Positions 16,715 to 25,300 of a stretch of 57,211 nt of DNA are shown here, piece by piece. The translations under genes and the position numbers were made by a program. Each line of letters starts with the position of its first letter. Positions within the stretch are counted from its first letter, which is position 1. Origin of the DNA: Phycisphaerales bacterium (GTDB lineage Bacteria; Planctomycetota; Phycisphaerae; Phycisphaerales; SM1A02); assembly GCA_009691785.1 (NCBI GenBank), contig SIAM01000010.1, positions 1 through 57,211 on the forward strand, given 5' to 3'. The notes below the pieces were generated by a model. It had not been told where the DNA came from. It was given only the letters and a program-made list of their open reading frames with translations, and made no database searches.

Positions 16715-17694
16715 GCGTCAAAGACAAAGACACGTTGAAAGTATTCGCTGGCACCACTGGCCTGCATTTGGCCAATGGCATTGTGAAATATCTTGAGCTG
16801 CAACTTGGCGCCGGTGAGACCAAAGTTTTTCCAGACGGCGAATTGCTGGTCAAGTTGGATGAGGACGTGCGCGGCCGCGATTGCTTTGTGGTGCTTTCCA
16901 CATGCAGTCCGGTGAACGCCAGCCTTATGGAATTGCTCATCTATATTGATTGCCTGCGCCGCGCCAGCGCCAACCGCATCACGGCGGTCATTCCCTACTT
17001 TGGCTACGCGCGCCAAGACCGCAAGGACGAGGGCCGCGTGCCAATCACAGCCAAATTAGTGGCCAATCTCATCACCACCGCGGGCGCCCACCGCGTGATG
17101 TGCATTGACTTGCACGCCGCCCAAATTCAAGGGTTTTTTGATCTTCCCGTGGACCATCTCACGGCCAGCCCCGTGCTGCTTGATCACTTCCGCAAGGAAC
17201 TTCCCGGTTTCGTAAATCCAATTGTGTTGAGTCCGGATGTTGGCAACGCCAAGACCGCCAACATGTTCGCGGAGCATTTGGGAATTGACTTAGCCATTAT
17301 TGAGAAGCGCCGCCAAAGCGGCACCGAAGTGAAAGTAAAGAACGTCATTGGCGAAGTGAAGGGCCGCACCGTGATCATGTTCGACGACATGATCACCACC
17401 GCGGGCACCGTGGTCGAGGCCGCCAAAGTCGCGCGCGAGCGCGGCGCCACCAGCGTTCATCTGGCATGCACGCACGCCGTCATGGTTGGCCAAGCCATCG
17501 AGCGCCTGGCCGCTCCGGAAATCACCAGCGTCACAGTGACCGACACTATTCCCATTGACAATCGCCTTCAACCCATCCGCCACAAGTTGCGCGTGCTCAG
17601 CGTGGCCAGCATGTTGGGCGAAGCCATCCACCGCATTCATCACAACCAAAGCGTGAGCGCGCTCTTTGGAAAATCTTTTGGACCCGCCCGCTGA
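16711..17694 (+). CDS. prs: Ribose-phosphate pyrophosphokinase
   Basis: The 327-residue enzyme makes PRPP from ribose-5-phosphate and ATP, feeding purine, pyrimidine, histidine, tryptophan and NAD synthesis. Motifs: FAGTTGLHLA and FPDGELLVKL at the N-terminus, YFGYARQDRKDEGR (ATP site), CIDLHAAQIQGFFDLP (Mg and dimer region), and VIMFDDMITTAGTV, the PRPP-binding loop. Length matches bacterial Prs (about 315). ATG at 16711 is fixed by the ATGA overlap with glmU; an in-frame start upstream would run into glmU. Confidence 0.96.
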   Translation: MSVKDKDTLKVFAGTTGLHLANGIVKYLELQLGAGETKVFPDGELLVKLDEDVRGRDCFVVLSTCSPVNASLMELLIYIDCLRRASANRITAVIPYFGYARQDRKDEGRVPITAKLVANLITTAGAHRVMCIDLHAAQIQGFFDLPVDHLTASPVLLDHFRKELPGFVNPIVLSPDVGNAKTANMFAEHLGIDLAIIEKRRQSGTEVKVKNVIGEVKGRTVIMFDDMITTAGTVVEAAKVARERGATSVHLACTHAVMVGQAIERLAAPEITSVTVTDTIPIDNRLQPIRHKLRVLSVASMLGEAIHRIHHNQSVSALFGKSFGPAR

Positions 17695-17757
17695 AAAATC
17701 TTTCACTTTCGATTTCAAATTTCATCAATTCACTTTCTTTTATAGGAGATCTCACCC

Positions 17758-18432
17758 ATGTCTAAGACAACCCCGACACTGCAAGCCCAACCTCGTGTAA
17801 AATTGGGCACCCGTTACACCAAAAGACTGCGCGCAAGCGGCAAATTGCCCGCTATTTTGTATGGCCACGGAAGCCAGCCCATGGCGCTGCAACTGGACGC
17901 CAAGCTCACCCTGCACACACTGCAACAAGGCGCGCACGTGTTGAACATCGCCCTTGAAGGCGGCACCACGGAAACATGCCTTGTGAAAGAATTGCAATTT
18001 GGATGGCTGGGTGACAATGTCATTCACGTGGATCTTGCGCGCGTGAACTTGGATGAAATGGTGACCGTGAAAGTTCGCTTGAACTACTTTGGTCAGCCTG
18101 AAGCCGCCAAGCGTCCTGGCGCCGTGCTCACGCACGATGTCACGGAACTTGAAGTGAGTTGCAAGGTGCGCGACATTCCAGAAGAAATTCGCATCGACCT
18201 GACAAACATGAAGGGCGACTTGATGACTGTTGGCGAGTACAAACTTCCCGCCGGCATTACCGCGGTCACGGATTCACATTCCGCCTACGCGCGCGTGATC
18301 ATTGTGCAGGAAGAACTTGCGGCTGAAGCCACGGCTCCAACCGCGGTCGCTGAACCTGAAGTGTTGACCGCCAAGAAGGACAAGGAAGTCGCCGAGGGCG
18401 CGGCACCTGCCAAGGAGGACAAGAAGGCGTAA
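17758..18432 (+). CDS. rplY: 50S ribosomal protein bL25 (TL5/CTC type)
   Basis: The 224-residue protein is the long form of bL25, which binds 5S rRNA on the large subunit. Residues 1-95 form the L25 domain (LGTRYTKRLRASGKLPAILYG, HVDLARVNLDEMVTVKVRL). Residues 95-190 form the TL5 C-terminal beta domain (VLTHDVTELEVSCKVRDIP). The last 35 residues are alanine/glutamate/lysine-rich and probably disordered. A clear Shine-Dalgarno (ATAGGAGAT) precedes the ATG. Downstream pth is 15 bp away. Confidence 0.92.
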   Translation: MSKTTPTLQAQPRVKLGTRYTKRLRASGKLPAILYGHGSQPMALQLDAKLTLHTLQQGAHVLNIALEGGTTETCLVKELQFGWLGDNVIHVDLARVNLDEMVTVKVRLNYFGQPEAAKRPGAVLTHDVTELEVSCKVRDIPEEIRIDLTNMKGDLMTVGEYKLPAGITAVTDSHSAYARVIIVQEELAAEATAPTAVAEPEVLTAKKDKEVAEGAAPAKEDKKA

Positions 18433-18447
18433 GCCTGTTGAAATTCC

Positions 18448-19047
18448 ATGCGTCTTATTGTTGGTCTTGGAAATCCTGGAGCCGAGTACACCGCAACCCG
18501 CCACAACGCGGGCTTCGATGTGCTTGATCGATTGGCACGAAGGTTCACGAATCCGCCGGCATCGCCTGCGAAATCGCGTTTCACCGGACTGCTGCTTGAA
18601 GCCCAGATTGGAAGCGAGCGTGTGCTTCTTCTGAAACCAACCACCTTCATGAATCTCAGCGGCGTCAGCGCGCTGGAGGCCATTCGCTTCCACAAACTTG
18701 ACGCCACACAAGATGTGCTGGTGATCGCCGACGACTTTGCGTTGCCTTGCGGAGCGATCCGCTTGCGTGGCCAAGGCAGCGATGGTGGACACAATGGACT
18801 CGCCGACATCACGCGCCGACTTGGAAGCGACCACTGGTCGCGTTTGCGAATTGGCATTGATGCGCCGGGAAAAATTCCAACGGAGAATTATGTCCTTGGA
18901 CATTTCACAGCGGAACAAAAGACTCGCATGGACGCGGGACTTGATGAAGCGGCCGAAGCCGCGGCATGTTGGGCCGAGCGCGGGCTCGAGCACGCCATGA
19001 ATACTTTTAATCGCCGCGGCGCTGGAGCGACCGCGGGTGAGGCTTGA
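18448..19047 (+). CDS. pth: Peptidyl-tRNA hydrolase
   Basis: The 199-residue enzyme cleaves peptidyl-tRNA that drops off ribosomes. It opens with RLIVGLGNPGAEYTATRHNAGFDVLD, containing the conserved Asn and catalytic His. KPTTFMNLSG and GSDGGHNGLADI follow, both family motifs, then RLRIGIDAPG. Length is typical. It follows rplY by 15 bp, the order found in many bacteria. A hairpin lies just after the stop. Confidence 0.94.
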   Translation: MRLIVGLGNPGAEYTATRHNAGFDVLDRLARRFTNPPASPAKSRFTGLLLEAQIGSERVLLLKPTTFMNLSGVSALEAIRFHKLDATQDVLVIADDFALPCGAIRLRGQGSDGGHNGLADITRRLGSDHWSRLRIGIDAPGKIPTENYVLGHFTAEQKTRMDAGLDEAAEAAACWAERGLEHAMNTFNRRGAGATAGEA

Positions 19048-19054
19048 CATTATT

Positions 19055-19078
19055 CCGCTCAAGTACGTTCTTGAGCGG
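19055..19078 (+). terminator. Hairpin between pth and rpsF
   Basis: Perfect 9-bp stem CCGCTCAAG/CTTGAGCGG with six-base loop TACGTT, followed by GTTCAAATTTT rather than a clean T-run. It lies just after pth, so it may be a weak terminator or attenuator before the ribosomal protein part of the cluster. Confidence 0.5.
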
Positions 19079-19128
19079 GTTCAAATTTTGGATTCACAGT
19101 CACTACACATTTTTGAAAGGACACTGAT

Positions 19129-19572
19129 ATGGACGCAACACTGACAGCAGAACGCACCCGCCCCTACGAAGGCATGTTTCTCTTTCCGCAATCCGCCAGC
19201 TCTGATTTGCAGGGCTCCACCGATCTGGTCAAGGAAATCTTGACCCGCAACGGAGCGGAAATTCTTTCCATTGCCAAATGGGATGAACGCAAGTTGGCCT
19301 ACGACATCGCGGGCAACAAGCGCGGCCTCTACATCTTGGCCTTCTTCCGCACCGTTAGCGACCGCTTGGCCCCCATCGAGCGTGATTGCAACTTGAATGA
19401 GAAGTTGCTTCGCAGCATGGTGATCCGCGCGGACCACTTGACCGAAGAGCAGCTCAAGAACGCTGAATCCATGCAAAAAACCATGGATGAGAGCCGTTTG
19501 CGAGCCATGCCAGGCGATGAGGCTGGCATGTCTGAGCGAGATGGGGAACGCGACATGGACCGCGACGCCTAA
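19129..19572 (+). CDS. rpsF: 30S ribosomal protein bS6
   Basis: The 147-residue protein contains the bS6 ferredoxin-like fold (YEGMFLFPQ, ILSIAKWDERKLAYDIAGNKRGLY, RDCNLNEKLLRSMVIR). It binds 16S rRNA in the central domain with bS18. A 12-residue N-terminal and a charged 35-residue C-terminal extension make it longer than E. coli bS6 core (about 100 residues). The Shine-Dalgarno is AAAGGA. In many bacteria rpsF is followed by ssb, rpsR and rplI; here rpsR is missing. Confidence 0.92.
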   Translation: MDATLTAERTRPYEGMFLFPQSASSDLQGSTDLVKEILTRNGAEILSIAKWDERKLAYDIAGNKRGLYILAFFRTVSDRLAPIERDCNLNEKLLRSMVIRADHLTEEQLKNAESMQKTMDESRLRAMPGDEAGMSERDGERDMDRDA

Positions 19573-19776
19573 ACCGCGGCCAGGTTGCACAATCCACCCG
19601 CAAGGGTTGGATTGGTTTACCAATGGCGCGATCACATTGCGCGCCTTCATACGTGTGCACATTCGAGCCCCCTATTTGGGTGGCTCGATTTATTTTTCAA
19701 GAACTTCCGCAACAAATGTAAAAGTTGGGGTGGCGGCGTTATAGAATGCATCCACGCAACAAGGAGGCGTAATGAC

Positions 19777-20232
19777 ATGGCTAATTTTAATAAAGTAATG
19801 TTGATGGGCAATCTGACTCGCGATATCGAACTCAAGGTGTTGCCGCAAGGCAATCAGACCGTGGGTAATTTCGGTATTGCCATGAATCGCAAGTTCAAGT
19901 CCGCGGCCGGCGAGGCGCGTGAAGAAACAACCTTCGTGGATTGTGAAGTATGGGGACGCACGGCAGAGGTCATGAAGCAATACCTCAGCAAGGGTCGCCC
20001 TGTGTTCATCGAAGGTCGCCTGAAGCTTGACCAATGGGAAGACAAGGAAGGCAAGAAGCAATCACGCTTGCGCGTGGTGGTTGAAAGCTTCGAATTTATC
20101 GGCGCCCCGGCTGGCGCTGGTGGCGGTGGAAATGGTGGCGGTGGAAATGGTGGCGGTGGCTTCAGCAAAGGCTCAACTCAAGCGCCGAGCGAAAGCCACA
20201 GCACAGTTCCAGACACCGACATTCCGTTCTAA
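19777..20232 (+). CDS. ssb: Single-stranded DNA-binding protein
   Basis: The 151-residue protein coats single-stranded DNA in replication and repair. The OB fold covers residues 1-110 (MANFNKVMLMGNLTRDIEL, TTFVDCEVWGRTAEVM, GRPVFIEGRLKLDQWEDKEG). It then has a glycine-rich linker (repeated GGGGN) and the conserved acidic tip DTDIPF that recruits partner proteins. The start is fixed by Shine-Dalgarno AAGGAGG (19761) and by the family N-terminus; a longer open frame from 19585 is not supported. Glycine-rich linker repeats show low-complexity expansion. Confidence 0.95.
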   Translation: MANFNKVMLMGNLTRDIELKVLPQGNQTVGNFGIAMNRKFKSAAGEAREETTFVDCEVWGRTAEVMKQYLSKGRPVFIEGRLKLDQWEDKEGKKQSRLRVVVESFEFIGAPAGAGGGGNGGGGNGGGGFSKGSTQAPSESHSTVPDTDIPF

Positions 20233-20376
20233 GTTTTTTCTAGAAGCACAATGCGCTTAACAGATATCGCTTCATGCGTGGAGTTGTTTCATGCCTTGGC
20301 TGAAAGCGTTTGACCCCGCTTCATTCCTTGGCGTGACACAACGACCACACAGTGAGCCGCCATGCAGTTTGAGAAT

Positions 20377-20544
20377 GCATGGGCAGCAACGCTTTGGGCT
20401 GTCACGCAACGGTTTCGTGCATGGGCAGCAACGCTTTGGGCTGTCACGCAACGGTTTCGTGCATGGGCAGCAACGCTTTGGGCTGTCACGCAACGGTTTC
20501 GTGCATGGGCAGCAACGCTTTGGGCTGTCACGCAACGGTTTCGT
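20377..20544. repeat. 4 x 42-bp perfect tandem repeat
   Basis: Four identical 42-bp units at 20377-20418, 20419-20460, 20461-20502 and 20503-20544; each starts GCATGGGCAGCAACGCTTTG. There are no spacers, so it is not CRISPR. A stretch at about 20283-20309 (GTTTCATGCCTTGGCTGAAA) resembles part of the unit and may be a decayed copy. Identity among copies suggests recent expansion. It lies upstream of a terminator. Confidence 0.97.
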
Positions 20545-20597
20545 GCTGTGAAACGTCCCACGCGCTCAAGGCAAAAAATCAAGAGTTCAACTCTTCA

Positions 20598-20623
20598 CCC
20601 CCTTGTGAATCAAGGGGGTTTTT
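20598..20623 (+). terminator. Rho-independent terminator before rplI
   Basis: Stem CCCCCTTG/CAAGGGGG (20598-20605, 20611-20618), loop TGAAT, then TTTTT. This is a canonical intrinsic terminator on the plus strand. It would end the ssb transcript, so rplI is probably transcribed from its own promoter or by read-through. Confidence 0.85.
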
Positions 20624-20724
20624 GCCATACTTGGGCGCTCGTCGCAGCCTGACTTTCGCGTGAAAGCAGGCACATAGTTGGGTGTTGCGACCACCCTCAC
20701 TCCCCAAAGGGGAAGGACAGCGTC

Positions 20725-21474
20725 ATGGCGAAGCGAAATGTTGAGTTACTTTTAAATATCTCTGTTGAAAATCTGGGCCTGGTTGGCGATGTCGTCAAGG
20801 TCAAGCCCGGACACGCGCGCAACTACTTGCTGCCACACGGTCTAGCTGAATATCCAACCACTGCAAAAATCGAGGCATTGAAGGAAGCTCGCGCCACCGC
20901 GGCAGCCGCCATGCAGATGCGCCAAGAGGGCCGCGCCAAGTTGATCGCGCGCTTGACGGATATCACCATCAAACTTGTTCGCAGCGTGAACGACCAAGGT
21001 GCCCTGTACGGCGCCGTGACCCACCGCGACATCTGCGACCAATTGCACTTGGACGGCTTCCCTGTTGATATTCACGCGGTTCGTTTGGCCAACACGGTTC
21101 GCCGCATTGGTTCCTACACCTGCGCCATTGTGTTTGATCGTGAACTGCGCACGGAAATCAATGTCGAAGTGCTGCCAGATCGGACACTTGAGCTCTTCCA
21201 ACAATCCGTGGACGCCGAGCGCGCTGCTGAAAATGAGGAAGTGGTTGAGGACATGGACGAGACCAGCAGCGACGCCCAAGGCAGCGATGATTCTGAGGGC
21301 GATGCCAAGGACAAGAAGGGCAAGAAGTCCAAGAAGGGCAAGAAAGAGAAGAAGGGCAATAAGTCGGCCGATAAGTCTGATGAAGAAGCCGTCCCCAAGG
21401 CCGAGAAATCTGAGAAGTCTGAGAAAGCCGACAAGTTTGAAAATGGCAAGAAGTCCAAGAAGGACAAGGACTAA
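20725..21474 (+). CDS. rplI: 50S ribosomal protein bL9 with charged C-terminal tail
   Basis: The 249-residue protein starts with the bL9 domain (residues 1-50: VELLLNISVENLGLVGDVV, VKPGHARNYLLPHGLAEYPT) that binds 23S rRNA near the L1 stalk. The C-terminal globular domain runs to about 150. E. coli bL9 is 149 residues. Here about 90 more form a low-complexity tail of Asp/Glu then Lys/Ser/Glu blocks (KKGKKSKKGKKEKKG, KSEKSEKADK). Shine-Dalgarno AAGGA precedes the ATG. The tail is unlikely to fold alone. It could contact rRNA or another factor, or be neutral repeat expansion. Confidence 0.92.
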   Translation: MAKRNVELLLNISVENLGLVGDVVKVKPGHARNYLLPHGLAEYPTTAKIEALKEARATAAAAMQMRQEGRAKLIARLTDITIKLVRSVNDQGALYGAVTHRDICDQLHLDGFPVDIHAVRLANTVRRIGSYTCAIVFDRELRTEINVEVLPDRTLELFQQSVDAERAAENEEVVEDMDETSSDAQGSDDSEGDAKDKKGKKSKKGKKEKKGNKSADKSDEEAVPKAEKSEKSEKADKFENGKKSKKDKD

Positions 21475-21501
21475 GACACTCTCATTTGTGACAAACTGAA
21501 G

Positions 21502-21534
21502 CCCCGCCGTGGGGGGTTGCTGTCGCTTTTTTTT
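21502..21534 (+). terminator. Possible terminator after rplI
   Basis: A short GC stem CCCC-gccgt-GGGG followed, 12 bases later, by a run of eight T (21527-21534). The gap between stem and T-run makes it weaker than the one before rplI, but its position 27 bp after the stop fits termination. Confidence 0.45.
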
Positions 21535-21563
21535 GCTCTGAGCCCCATCTGGTGGAACCTGAG

Positions 21564-21637
21564 TTGGTCTGGGCTTGGTCTGGGTTTGGTCTGGGTTTGG
21601 TCTGGGTTTGGTCTGGGTTTGGTCTGGGCTTGGTCTT
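21564..21637. repeat. 11-bp tandem repeat (TTGGTCTGGGY)
   Basis: Six head-to-tail copies of TTGGTCTGGGY (Y = T or C) plus a partial seventh. The 11-bp period is close to one helical turn, which would place guanine tracts on the same face of DNA. It is not in any gene. Role unknown; slipped-strand expansion is the simplest explanation. Confidence 0.95.
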
Positions 21638-21925
21638 AAAAACCAGCATCATTACGCCGAATTTCTGCTGTTTTACCTTGCCAGTCAACCCGCAAAACCT
21701 ACAGGAAATCCACAGTTCAACCGTTTAGAAATTTGCAAGGAACAGGCGCGACTGCAATTCCATGCATGCCAATCGCCCACGGAATGTTCGGGGTCAACCC
21801 GAGCAAGGGAAAAGTTGTCGGAACTTTCAACTTTGAAAATTAAGAAAGACTGCTTGCGCAATTGGGTCGCGCCAACGCCGTGATGCAGTTAAACTGAAAT
21901 CTTCCCACGGGATACTTGAACCAAA

Positions 21926-22360
21926 ATGAACAACGCAGAAAGTTTAGTTGAAGAGGTGATTGAACCGATGGATATTTCCGTCGAGGATCAATCAATGACG
22001 CTTCTATCATCCCGCCGCGAAATTTTGCCTGAAACCCGTCGAAGTCAAACCCACAAGTTTTGCATTGCCGGGCACGAGGGCTATCTCACGGTTGGTCTTT
22101 TTCACGACGGCCGCCCTGGCGAAATCTTTATCAAGATGAGCAAGGAAGGCTCCACGCTTTCGGGACTCATTCAAGGTTTTTGCCGCGCGTTTAGTTTGGC
22201 GCTGCAACATGGCCTAAGCACGCACGACGCGGTCGATCGATTCCGCGGCATGCGCTTTGAACCAATGGGCTTGACGGCTAATCCAGAAATTCCAGAGACA
22301 TCCAGCATTCTGGATTATGTCGCGCGCTATTTGCAAATTCACTTTGTCGAACGAAGTTAA
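21926..22360 (+). CDS. Stand-alone TSCPD-domain protein (class II RNR C-terminal type)
   Basis: The 144-residue protein matches the C-terminal TSCPD region of adenosylcobalamin-dependent ribonucleotide reductase NrdJ. Examples are TVGLFHDGRPGEIFIKMSKEG, STLSGLIQGFCRAFSLALQHG and MRFEPMGLTANPEI, with KFCIAGHEGY ahead. In most NrdJ proteins this domain is fused after the catalytic barrel. Here it is a separate gene, like NrdJb of split NrdJ systems, but no NrdJa or B12 gene is nearby. The typical terminal redox cysteine pair of NrdJ is not seen. It could assist a NrdJ elsewhere in the genome. It ends with a stop overlapping the convergent mfd stop. Confidence 0.75.
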   Translation: MNNAESLVEEVIEPMDISVEDQSMTLLSSRREILPETRRSQTHKFCIAGHEGYLTVGLFHDGRPGEIFIKMSKEGSTLSGLIQGFCRAFSLALQHGLSTHDAVDRFRGMRFEPMGLTANPEIPETSSILDYVARYLQIHFVERS

Positions 22361-25300
22361 AGTGCGACCGCTTTTTGCAATTGCGTCAGCAATAATTTCA
22401 TCATGCGATTGGGATCGCTTATAGACTGACTTGGTCGAACATAGACATCAATCAGGCCTTGTGCGTCGGTTTTTCCAACCACGCGCACGGTGACTTGCGA
22501 CTTGGCAAACGCGCGTTGCAATAAAACAGGTTGCGTAGTGTGAAAAATGTAATCCAAATCGCGCCGCACCAAAGAACGCACGCTACAGGCCGCCAACAGC
22601 ACTCGTAGTTGCGCCAAATCCACCAGCATTTGCATTGTGGTCGGAAGTTTTCCATACGCGTTTTCAATATCGCGCGCAGCCTGCAGCACCACTTCAAGAG
22701 TGTCGGCGCTGGAAAGTCGCCGATACGCCTCCAACCTTCGCCGCTCACTGGCAATGAAGCCACGGGGAATGGCGCCAGCCAAACCAATATCAAGCACATT
22801 GTCGGCGGAGCGAATTTTTTTGCGCGCGGTCAAGCCATCCACCGCGTCCTCCAACAGTTGGCAATACATTTCGTACCCCACCGCCGCAATATGGCCGCTT
22901 TGCTGCGCGCCCAGCAAATTGCCGGCGCCGCGAATTTCCAAATCGCGCATGGCAATACGAAAGCCCGCGCCCAACATGCTGTAGTCCTCTATGGCGCGCA
23001 AACGCCGGCGTGCGTCGTCAGTGAGCGGGCGGCCCTCGGGCAAAAATAAATAGCAATACGCGCGGTGGTTAGAGCGTCCAACGCGCCCGCGCAACTGGTG
23101 CAAGTCGGACAGACCATGCAAATCCGCCAGGTCAATGAACATGGTGTTGGCGCGCGGATTGTCAATTCCACTTTCAATAATCGACGTGCTCACCAGCACA
23201 TCGCATTCATGGCGCATAAACCGCAACATGACTTGCTCAAGTTGCTCGGAGGGCATTTGACCGTGGCCAATTTCTATGCGCGCCTCTGGCACAAGCGCCT
23301 TGATGCGCTGCGCGGCGCGTTCAAGCCCACGAATGCGATTGTGCACATAATAAATCTGCCCCTCGCGCGCCAATTCACGGTGAATTGCCTGCTGCAATCG
23401 CTTGGAGGACATGGCCAGCACTTCCGTGACAATGGCGCGCCGATCCGCCGGCGGCGTGGTCAGACTGGAGATATCGCGCAAGCCCAACAGCGACATGTGC
23501 AAGGTGCGCGGAATGGGCGTGGCGCTCAGAGTGAGCACGTCGGCAGTTGCGCGAAATGAAAGCAAGCGTTGCTTGTGCTCAACGCCAAAGCGTTGCTCCT
23601 CATCCACCACCACCAATCCAAGATTTGAAAATTGAATGTCCTTGGACAGCAAGCGATGCGTTCCAATGACCAAGTCAATTCGCCCCGCTTGCAAATCTTC
23701 CAAAATTATTTTCTGCTGCGCGTCGCTTTTGAAACGGCTCAAACTTTCTATGCGAAATGGATACGCGCGGAAGCGGTCGCGGAATGTGCGTTCATGTTGC
23801 TCGGCCAACAATGTTGTGGGAACCAACACCGCAACTTGACGCCCAGACTCGACGCATTTGAACGCGGCGCGAATGGCGACCTCTGTTTTTCCAAATCCAA
23901 CATCCCCGCAAATCAAGCGGTCCATTGGCTTGGATATTTCCATGTCGCGCTTAGTGGCCGCGATGGCCGTGAGTTGATCCGCCGTCTCCTCCCAAGGGAA
24001 GGCGCTCTCAAATTCATATTGCCACGCGGTGTCGGCAGGAAACGCAACGCCATGCGTGGCCGCGCGCACCGCTTGCACGCGCAACATTTCCGCGGCAAGG
24101 TCGCGGACCGCCTCCGAAACGCGTTCTTTCTGCGCTTTCCAGCGCTTTCCACCCACTTGGCTCAGCGTCGGCTTGGACGCTCCAGCGCCAACATATTTCT
24201 GCACCAAGTCCACGCGCAGAGCCGGCACATGCAATTTTGTGCCGCCTTCAAATTGCAGGGTGAGATATTCCATTTCTGGATGCGCCGCATTTTGCAGCAG
24301 AGCGTTGGCGCGGTCGCCACCTTCACTGGCGCGTTGAACAACTCCACCACTTCGATCAAGCGACGCGCGTGTGACCAACCCCACATATTGCGCCACGCCG
24401 TGATCGCGATGGGTGACATAATCGCCCTTCTCAAAATGTAAAAATGCGTCGCGCGCGCGCGGACCCGCCGCCGAACCCGCCGCCGAACCCGCGCGCCGCC
24501 GCACCCCAAAACGCCCAAGCAACTCATGCTCTGGAATGAGCATGAGCGACTTCTGCCCTTGGAACTCCCAACAAAATCCGCGGTGCAAGTGTTGACGGAC
24601 CACTTCCACCCCCGAGTTTGGCGCGTGGCGTCGCACCAATTCCTTGGTGCGCAACAGGTCGCCATCGGTTGAGCACAATAAAATCACCTGCGACTCCAGT
24701 GAAAATTCCACAAGCGCTTGAAACGCTTTGGCGGTGTCGCTCTCGCTTAAATTCAGGGAACGCAGCGGCATTTCCAAAGAAGCGGGCTCGTTGGTGCGAG
24801 AAAATTGGTTGAACGCCAGCGTGGCTCCCACGCGATCCATGAAACCTTTCACCGCGTCATTGGGCGCAATCACTCCCTTGGAATCATCAAGACGCTCCCA
24901 ATATCCGCGCGCCTGCTCCATCACTTCGCCCAATTCGGCAAACACAAAGAGCGCGTCGCGCGGCAATACATCGGCCAACGCCATGTCGCCGTCGTCCGTG
25001 GTCAATTGTTTTTCGTCGCACGAAAGAACATCCACAAATTCAATGCGGCGATCATTGGCCTGCGTGGCTGCGTCCATTTCATGCATGTGCTCAATGTCGT
25101 CGCCAAAAAAATCCAACCGTACCGCCACGTTGGCCGCGTTTGGATACACATCAAACACGCCACCACGCACCGAGAATTCGCCAGGATTTTCAACGGCTTC
25201 CATGCGTTGATAGCCACGCGCGGTCAACCACGCCGCCAATTCGGCCGGCGCAACACGCGAACCCACGCGCAAAGTGCGGTACAACATTTTTCTTTTTTCG

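Larger units (their letters stand above)
20233..20724 (+). other. ssb-rplI intergenic region
   Basis: 492 bp with no credible gene. It contains a perfect 4 x 42-bp tandem repeat, an AAGAGTT-c-AACTCTT palindrome (20581-20595), a strong terminator (20598-20623) and the Shine-Dalgarno of rplI. Ribosomal gene rpsR, expected here in many bacteria, is absent. Open frames across the repeat in several registers are a consequence of its length (42 is a multiple of 3) and not evidence of coding. Confidence 0.7.
21475..21925 (+). other. rplI-TSCPD intergenic region
   Basis: 451 bp without a convincing gene. It holds a GC hairpin with T-run after rplI (21502-21534) and the 11-bp repeat (21564-21637). 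The remainder to 21925 shows nothing else recognisable. Open frames on either strand through the repeat are biased by its composition. Confidence 0.6.

Noticed and set aside
20377-20544. CRISPR array
   Set aside because: Copies are contiguous without spacers and no cas gene is present.
20272-20663. Short ORFs of both strands reading through the 42-bp array
   Set aside because: Several registers are open only because the unit is a multiple of 3 and lacks stops; none has a Shine-Dalgarno or family match.
21482-21883. ORFs over the 11-bp repeat
   Set aside because: Low-complexity translation driven by the repeat, no start signal, no resemblance to proteins.
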